NCBI GenBank assembly: GCA_017940105.1
Contig: JAGAZG010000229.1
Location: forward strand, 1 to 9,652
DNA length: 9,652 nucleotides
Direction: 5' to 3'
Source: Mailhella sp.
Lineage (GTDB): Bacteria > Desulfobacterota > Desulfovibrionia > Desulfovibrionales > Desulfovibrionaceae
Shown here: positions 6,679 through 9,652 of the stretch, one piece after another
Position numbering within the stretch: position 1 is the first letter of the stretch
How the letters are laid out: each line of letters begins with the position of its first letter
Position numbers and translations under genes: made by a program
The notes under the pieces: model-generated
Database searches by the model: none
What the model was told of the DNA's origin: nothing
What the model saw: the letters and a program-made list of their open reading frames with translations, nothing else

Positions 6679-7671
6679 TTACTTGAAGAGGATCTCAACG
6701 CGGCGGTTCAGGTAACGGCCTTCTTCGTTGGCGTTGTCATACTTGAAGGACTTGCCGCGGCCAGCGGTTGCCAGCTTGGAAGAGGGCACGCCCTGCTTCA
6801 CAAGGTAGGACTTCACGGAATTGGCACGGTTCTGGGAGAGACGCTTGTTGTAGGCGTCGGAACCCTTGGAGTCGGTCCAGCCTTCGAGAACGACATTGTT
6901 GCCCTTGTCCTTGAGCACGACGGCAGCTTCGTCGAGGATGCCCTGAGCCTTGGCGTCAAGAGCATAAGAATCAAAGGCGAAGTTTACGCCATGGAGAACC
7001 AGGGCTTCTTCACCGCCGCCATAGAAGACGTCGGCCACGAACTTGTCAACAGCTTCCTGGCTGGCGAGGAGGTCGGCGCCCTTCACGGAAACGGAGCAGT
7101 TGTTCAGAGCGGCGATCTTGTCGAGGGTAGCCTGGCCAGCGGGATCATCGGCGAAAGAAATGACATGGAAGCAGATGCCGGGCTGAGCCTGGTAAATGGC
7201 AGCGGCTTCGGCAACAGGATCAACACCCTGGTTGTTGGCGCCGTCAGAAGCGATGATCACGGCAGTAGGACGAGCCATGTTGGCATAGTCGCCGGAAACG
7301 GCGGCAAAGCCGTCGCCCATCGGAGTCATCTTGCCAAAAATGGGGCCGCCTTCAGCAAGCGTGTCAATGCCGGCCTGCATGGCGTTACGCTCCCAGGCGC
7401 CGTAAGGAACAACAGACTTGACGCCGGCAAACGTATGCATGGAGCCCTGGTAGCCGAGATCCGGAATGGCCTGGTTGACAGCGCCGAGCACTTTCTTGGC
7501 ATTCTGCGCCTTGGTGACGCCATTGATGCCGTTGCCCATCATCATGGAGCCGGACTGGTCAACGAGGAAGTCAAAGCTGTCGACTTTGCGAACCATGTTT
7601 TCTGCCTGGGAGGCAGAGACGAGGCCCATCACAAGAGCGGCTGCAAGCAGCGCCGTACGGAACGTTTTCAT
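6679..7671 (-). CDS. Secreted VWA-OmpA fusion protein (von Willebrand A domain plus peptidoglycan-binding OmpA domain)
   Basis: The 330-residue product has a signal peptide with likely cleavage after SASQA (residue 23) and no lipobox, so it should be periplasmic or outer-membrane associated. Residues about 30-215 form a von Willebrand A domain with a complete metal-ion-dependent adhesion site: D38-x-S40-x-S42 in VDQSGSM, T116 in KMTPMGD, and D143 in IIASDG. Residues about 226-330 form an OmpA C-terminal domain with TDSKG (Asp267) and RLSQNRANSVKSYL (Arg282), the usual diaminopimelate-contacting positions. There is no OmpA beta-barrel, so it is not a porin. The ATG at 7671 begins the signal peptide and follows GGAGG by six bases; the open frame extends 25 codons further without signal-like sequence. 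Codon choice is strongly biased (CTG, AAG, GGC), suggesting high expression. VWA ligand unknown. Confidence 0.9.
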   Translation of the reverse strand: MKTFRTALLAAALVMGLVSASQAENMVRKVDSFDFLVDQSGSMMMGNGINGVTKAQNAKKVLGAVNQAIPDLGYQGSMHTFAGVKSVVPYGAWERNAMQAGIDTLAEGGPIFGKMTPMGDGFAAVSGDYANMARPTAVIIASDGANNQGVDPVAEAAAIYQAQPGICFHVISFADDPAGQATLDKIAALNNCSVSVKGADLLASQEAVDKFVADVFYGGGEEALVLHGVNFAFDSYALDAKAQGILDEAAVVLKDKGNNVVLEGWTDSKGSDAYNKRLSQNRANSVKSYLVKQGVPSSKLATAGRGKSFKYDNANEEGRYLNRRVEILFK

Positions 7672-7717
7672 GAAAATCCTCCAATTATAAATGTATGAAC
7701 AAGGTCGGTTACCTTTT

Positions 7718-7746
7718 TCCCTATCAAAGCCAGGCAAAACTGGCAA
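7718..7746 (-). promoter_or_regulatory. Weak candidate promoter for the VWA-OmpA gene
   Basis: On the minus strand TTGCCA (7741-7746) and TAGGGA (7718-7723) are 17 bases apart, matching 5/6 and 3/6 of consensus. They lie between the dsrC terminator and the gene, leaving a leader of about 40 bases. A GCCAG/CTGGC inverted repeat (7729-7733 and 7740-7744) lies mainly between the hexamers. The promoter call is uncertain. Confidence 0.28.
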
Positions 7747-7748
7747 GT

Positions 7749-7787
7749 AAAAATAAAGGCGAAAGAGTAAAAAACCCTCCGCCTTTA
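7749..7787 (-). terminator. Rho-independent terminator of dsrC
   Basis: On the minus strand AAAGGCG (7780-7786) pairs with CGCCTTT (7755-7761), with partial G-U extension inward. ATTTTT follows immediately at 7749-7754. The stem begins 34 bases after the dsrC stop codon. Confidence 0.82.
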
Positions 7788-7820
7788 AAAGAAACTTTTG
7801 CGCAAGACGCAGAAGACGGT

Positions 7821-8138
7821 TTACACGCAGCCAGTGGGCTTGGGCAGACCAGCCATTTTGCAGGCGCCTTTGCCAGGTCCTGACGGGAACAGGGCGTAGA
7901 TGTCCTTCAGCTTGTAGCCGGTGTTCTTGGTCATGATGCGGACCATGGGGGCGATGCCGTTCTTCTTGTAGTAATCCTGCAGGAAGTCAATGACCTTCTT
8001 ATGGTCGTCGGAAAGTTCGGCGATGCCTTCGGATTCCTTCACATAATCCAGCCATTCAGGGCACCAGTCATCGAAGCGCAGCAGGAAGCCGTCTTCGTCG
8101 ACTTCGAACGTTTTGCCTTCGTAAGAAACTTCAGCCAT
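7821..8138 (-). CDS. dsrC: DsrC, sulfur-carrier protein of dissimilatory sulfite reduction
   Basis: DsrC accepts sulfur from dissimilatory sulfite reductase DsrAB as a trisulfide on its flexible C-terminal arm. The trisulfide is thought to be reduced through the membrane DsrMKJOP complex. The 105-residue length is typical. The arm carries both conserved cysteines, Cys93 (GKGACKMAG) and the penultimate Cys104 (PTGCV), ten residues apart. This separates true DsrC from TusE-type relatives that keep only the terminal cysteine. An extra Cys26 lies in DDWCPEW. AGGAGG sits six bases before the ATG. The gene stands alone, with its own terminator and 201 bases before the next gene, which is usual for dsrC being unlinked from dsrAB. 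Codon choice suggests high expression. It implies that the host respires sulfate, sulfite or an organosulfonate. Confidence 0.95.
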   Translation of the reverse strand: MAEVSYEGKTFEVDEDGFLLRFDDWCPEWLDYVKESEGIAELSDDHKKVIDFLQDYYKKNGIAPMVRIMTKNTGYKLKDIYALFPSGPGKGACKMAGLPKPTGCV

Positions 8139-8244
8139 GCGTGTCCTCCTTGGACGAGTTGTGACTGTGTTAGTAAAATTGCCTGAGCCGCAGGGGACAC
8201 AGACTTACATTTAAAAGGAAAAAATGTTCCCTACCCAGTGGTCA

Positions 8245-8268
8245 TGCCATAAAGCACAGTAAATGGCA
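8245..8268. repeat. Short inverted repeat upstream of dsrC
   Basis: TGCCAT (8245-8250) and ATGGCA (8263-8268) flank a 12-base spacer, about 107 bases upstream of the dsrC start. Such spacing suits a dimeric regulator site, but six-base arms can easily arise by chance. No convincing -10/-35 pair was found in the 8139-8339 intergenic stretch. Confidence 0.25.
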
Positions 8269-8339
8269 AGCGATAATCATGGACTTTTTATGCACGCCGA
8301 GTCCGTTCTTTTTTTCACAGTCTTTGCCAGGCAAAGCAT

Positions 8340-9578
8340 TCATTCCTGTTTCTGAGGCACGCTTTCTTTAATATAGCTGCGTACCGTAAGCCCAAAGACC
8401 ATGCCGCTTGCAACGGCAAATGCCAAAAGAGCTGTCATGGCATGCAGCAGGCCGGACGCTCCGCCGCCCATCCAGTCCGAGAGCACTCCGACCATCAGCG
8501 GTCCCCAGGCCCCTCCCGTAAAGAACACCAGGGTGCCAAAAAGCCCGGTGGCGCTGCTGCGGTACTGAGGGCTGACGACATCCTGAATAAAGCTGAAATA
8601 AGCGGGAATAGGCATCATGAGGACAATGCCGTCGACAATGCCCATGACGCATATCACCGGCAGCGAAACCCTGCCCATCATGCAATAGAACAATGCCTTG
8701 GACGCAACAATGAGAAACAGCAGAAAAGACGCCGCCTTGACGCGGCCGCCGGCATATTTTTTTGACCATGCGTCGGCAAGCATGCCCCCTAAATAAGGCC
8801 CGCATGCCCCGGCCAAAAGAAAACACGCCGCAAGCGGAGCTGCGTACTGGGGTTCCAGTCCATAGCTGCGGATGAGCAGCACCGGCATCCATGTCTGGTA
8901 CGAATATTTAATGATGCTGTACAATCCAGTCGCCAGGGCCCCGAGGAGAATGGTCCTGACGCGCAAAAGCCCTTTGACCCCGGCAAAGAAACCTCCTGCG
9001 GCGGCAGGCTGCCTGTCCGGCAGGCGCGGTATGCAAAAAGCAGCTGCCAGAGCGGGCACGACAAAAAGGGCGAAACTCAAGCGCCAGCTCCCGGTAAGGG
9101 CAAGCACCCCTCCGCCAAGGAGCGTGCCCAGCGCCATGCCTAGGGGGGCAGACATCTGAAACGTGCCAAGCACCCTGCCCCTCTTTTCTGCAGGGTAAAT
9201 GGATGAAAGCCACGCCGTGCCGCCCGATCCTGTAGCGGCTTCATTGGCGCTGCCAAGAATGCGCGCGAAAACCAGCCCGGCAAAACCTGTTGCCGCCGCA
9301 GTGAGGGCCATGCCCATTCCCCACAGACCGGCGCCGATGCCGATGACCAGCCTTCGCTTGAACAGATCATTAAAAATTGAACATGGAAAAATAAGGGCTA
9401 TCAGCGTCATGAGCAGAATGGAATGGAGCAATCCGAGCTGAGCGTCGGTAAACCCCATGTCGGCTTTCATGGCTTCTCCCACAATGCCAAGAACCGAACG
9501 GTCCATAAAATTCATGCTGTAATAGCCAATAAGAACGGGAAGCAGCAATTTTTGCGGAAGCGTGAAGCGAAATTTCAT
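8340..9578 (-). CDS. Major facilitator superfamily (MFS) transporter, substrate unknown
   Basis: This is a 412-residue polytopic inner-membrane carrier, the normal length for a 12-helix MFS protein. The first helix carries NFMDRSVLGIVGEAM (23-37), a DR motif typical of anion:cation-symporter and spinster-like branches. The loop after helix 2 has the degenerate motif-A sequence FNDLFKRR (69-76), and helix 4 carries RILGSANEAATG (106-117). Helix 5 is glycine-rich (148-158), a hydrophilic central loop spans about 184-206, and GAWGPLMVGVLSDW (356-369) matches the usual helix-11 region. The ATG at 9578 is preferred over an in-frame start 13 codons earlier because AAGGA lies five bases before it and the upstream residues are polar. 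No terminator with a T-run follows the stop. Substrate cannot be read from the sequence; organic anions are a family-level guess. Confidence 0.88.
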   Translation of the reverse strand: MKFRFTLPQKLLLPVLIGYYSMNFMDRSVLGIVGEAMKADMGFTDAQLGLLHSILLMTLIALIFPCSIFNDLFKRRLVIGIGAGLWGMGMALTAAATGFAGLVFARILGSANEAATGSGGTAWLSSIYPAEKRGRVLGTFQMSAPLGMALGTLLGGGVLALTGSWRLSFALFVVPALAAAFCIPRLPDRQPAAAGGFFAGVKGLLRVRTILLGALATGLYSIIKYSYQTWMPVLLIRSYGLEPQYAAPLAACFLLAGACGPYLGGMLADAWSKKYAGGRVKAASFLLFLIVASKALFYCMMGRVSLPVICVMGIVDGIVLMMPIPAYFSFIQDVVSPQYRSSATGLFGTLVFFTGGAWGPLMVGVLSDWMGGGASGLLHAMTALLAFAVASGMVFGLTVRSYIKESVPQKQE

Positions 9579-9652
9579 GGGAATCCTTTGGTGCGCACTG
9601 CCCATAACAATCATCATCTACTAATTGAATAGTTACTACTCTAATAAAAATA

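Noticed and set aside
7684..7689. Perfect TATAAT on the minus strand just before the VWA-OmpA gene
   Set aside because: It lies immediately next to the GGAGG ribosome-binding site, so transcription would start inside or after that site. It is probably AT-rich leader sequence.
8224..8262. Tiny plus-strand frame of 12 codons after AAGGAAAAA between dsrC and the MFS gene
   Set aside because: It is too short, has no supporting context, and its purine-rich lead is explained by the local A-rich sequence.
8322..8336. CTTTGCCAGGCAAAG palindrome as a terminator for the MFS gene
   Set aside because: In the minus direction it is followed by an A-run, not a T-run, and the loop would be only three bases. 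It may be a chance dyad or a protein site.
8139..8339. Possible sigma54 promoter upstream of dsrC (TGGCATG followed by CTGGG)
   Set aside because: The -12 element does not contain the required GC at the correct spacing, so the match fails at an essential position.
1..9652. tRNA, rRNA, CRISPR, insertion sequence or phage attachment signals
   Set aside because: No cloverleaf-like sequence, repeat-spacer array, transposase frame or flanking direct repeats were seen; all intergenic stretches are shorter than 300 bases.

Overview
The window looks like ordinary chromosome from a Desulfovibrio-type sulfate- or sulfite-reducing bacterium (Desulfovibrionaceae or a close relative). The main evidence is a DsrC protein with both C-terminal redox cysteines, next to an nfnAB pair for an electron-bifurcating ferredoxin:NADP+ transhydrogenase of the kind used by anaerobes. 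The assignment rests on gene content and protein character only. There is no rRNA, tRNA, insertion sequence, CRISPR array or phage gene in view.

Layout. At 1-567 (minus) is the N-terminal part of a PHP-family histidinol-phosphatase, cut by the window edge. A 186-base divergent intergenic region follows. At 754-3438 (plus) is a large DUF2207 membrane protein whose extracytoplasmic module occurs twice. It converges on nfnB, and a long hairpin at 3451-3495 separates the two. nfnA (4911-5774) and nfnB (3506-4909), both minus, form a tightly coupled operon with a structured leader of about 130 bases. Next on the minus strand are a lipoprotein with an Ala/Lys/Pro-rich linker (6034-6615) and a secreted VWA-OmpA fusion (6679-7671). 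Then come dsrC (7821-8138) and an MFS transporter (8340-9578).

Transcription. Convincing or likely intrinsic terminators follow the lipoprotein gene, the VWA-OmpA gene and dsrC, so most of these genes appear to be separate units; nfnAB is the only clear operon. The MFS gene has no convincing terminator. The lipoprotein start lies directly behind the VWA-OmpA terminator. One arm of that terminator could instead pair with the lipoprotein ribosome-binding region.

How the genes fit together. DsrC (sulfur relay in sulfite reduction) and NfnAB (balancing NADH, NADPH and ferredoxin) belong to anaerobic energy metabolism. The VWA-OmpA protein and the lipoprotein are cell-envelope components and could be partners. 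The histidinol-phosphatase, DUF2207 protein and MFS transporter have no evident link to them. I found no clear new multi-gene system. The most unusual items are the tandem DUF2207 ectodomain, the hairpins in the nfnAB leader, and the terminator/RBS overlap between the VWA-OmpA and lipoprotein genes.
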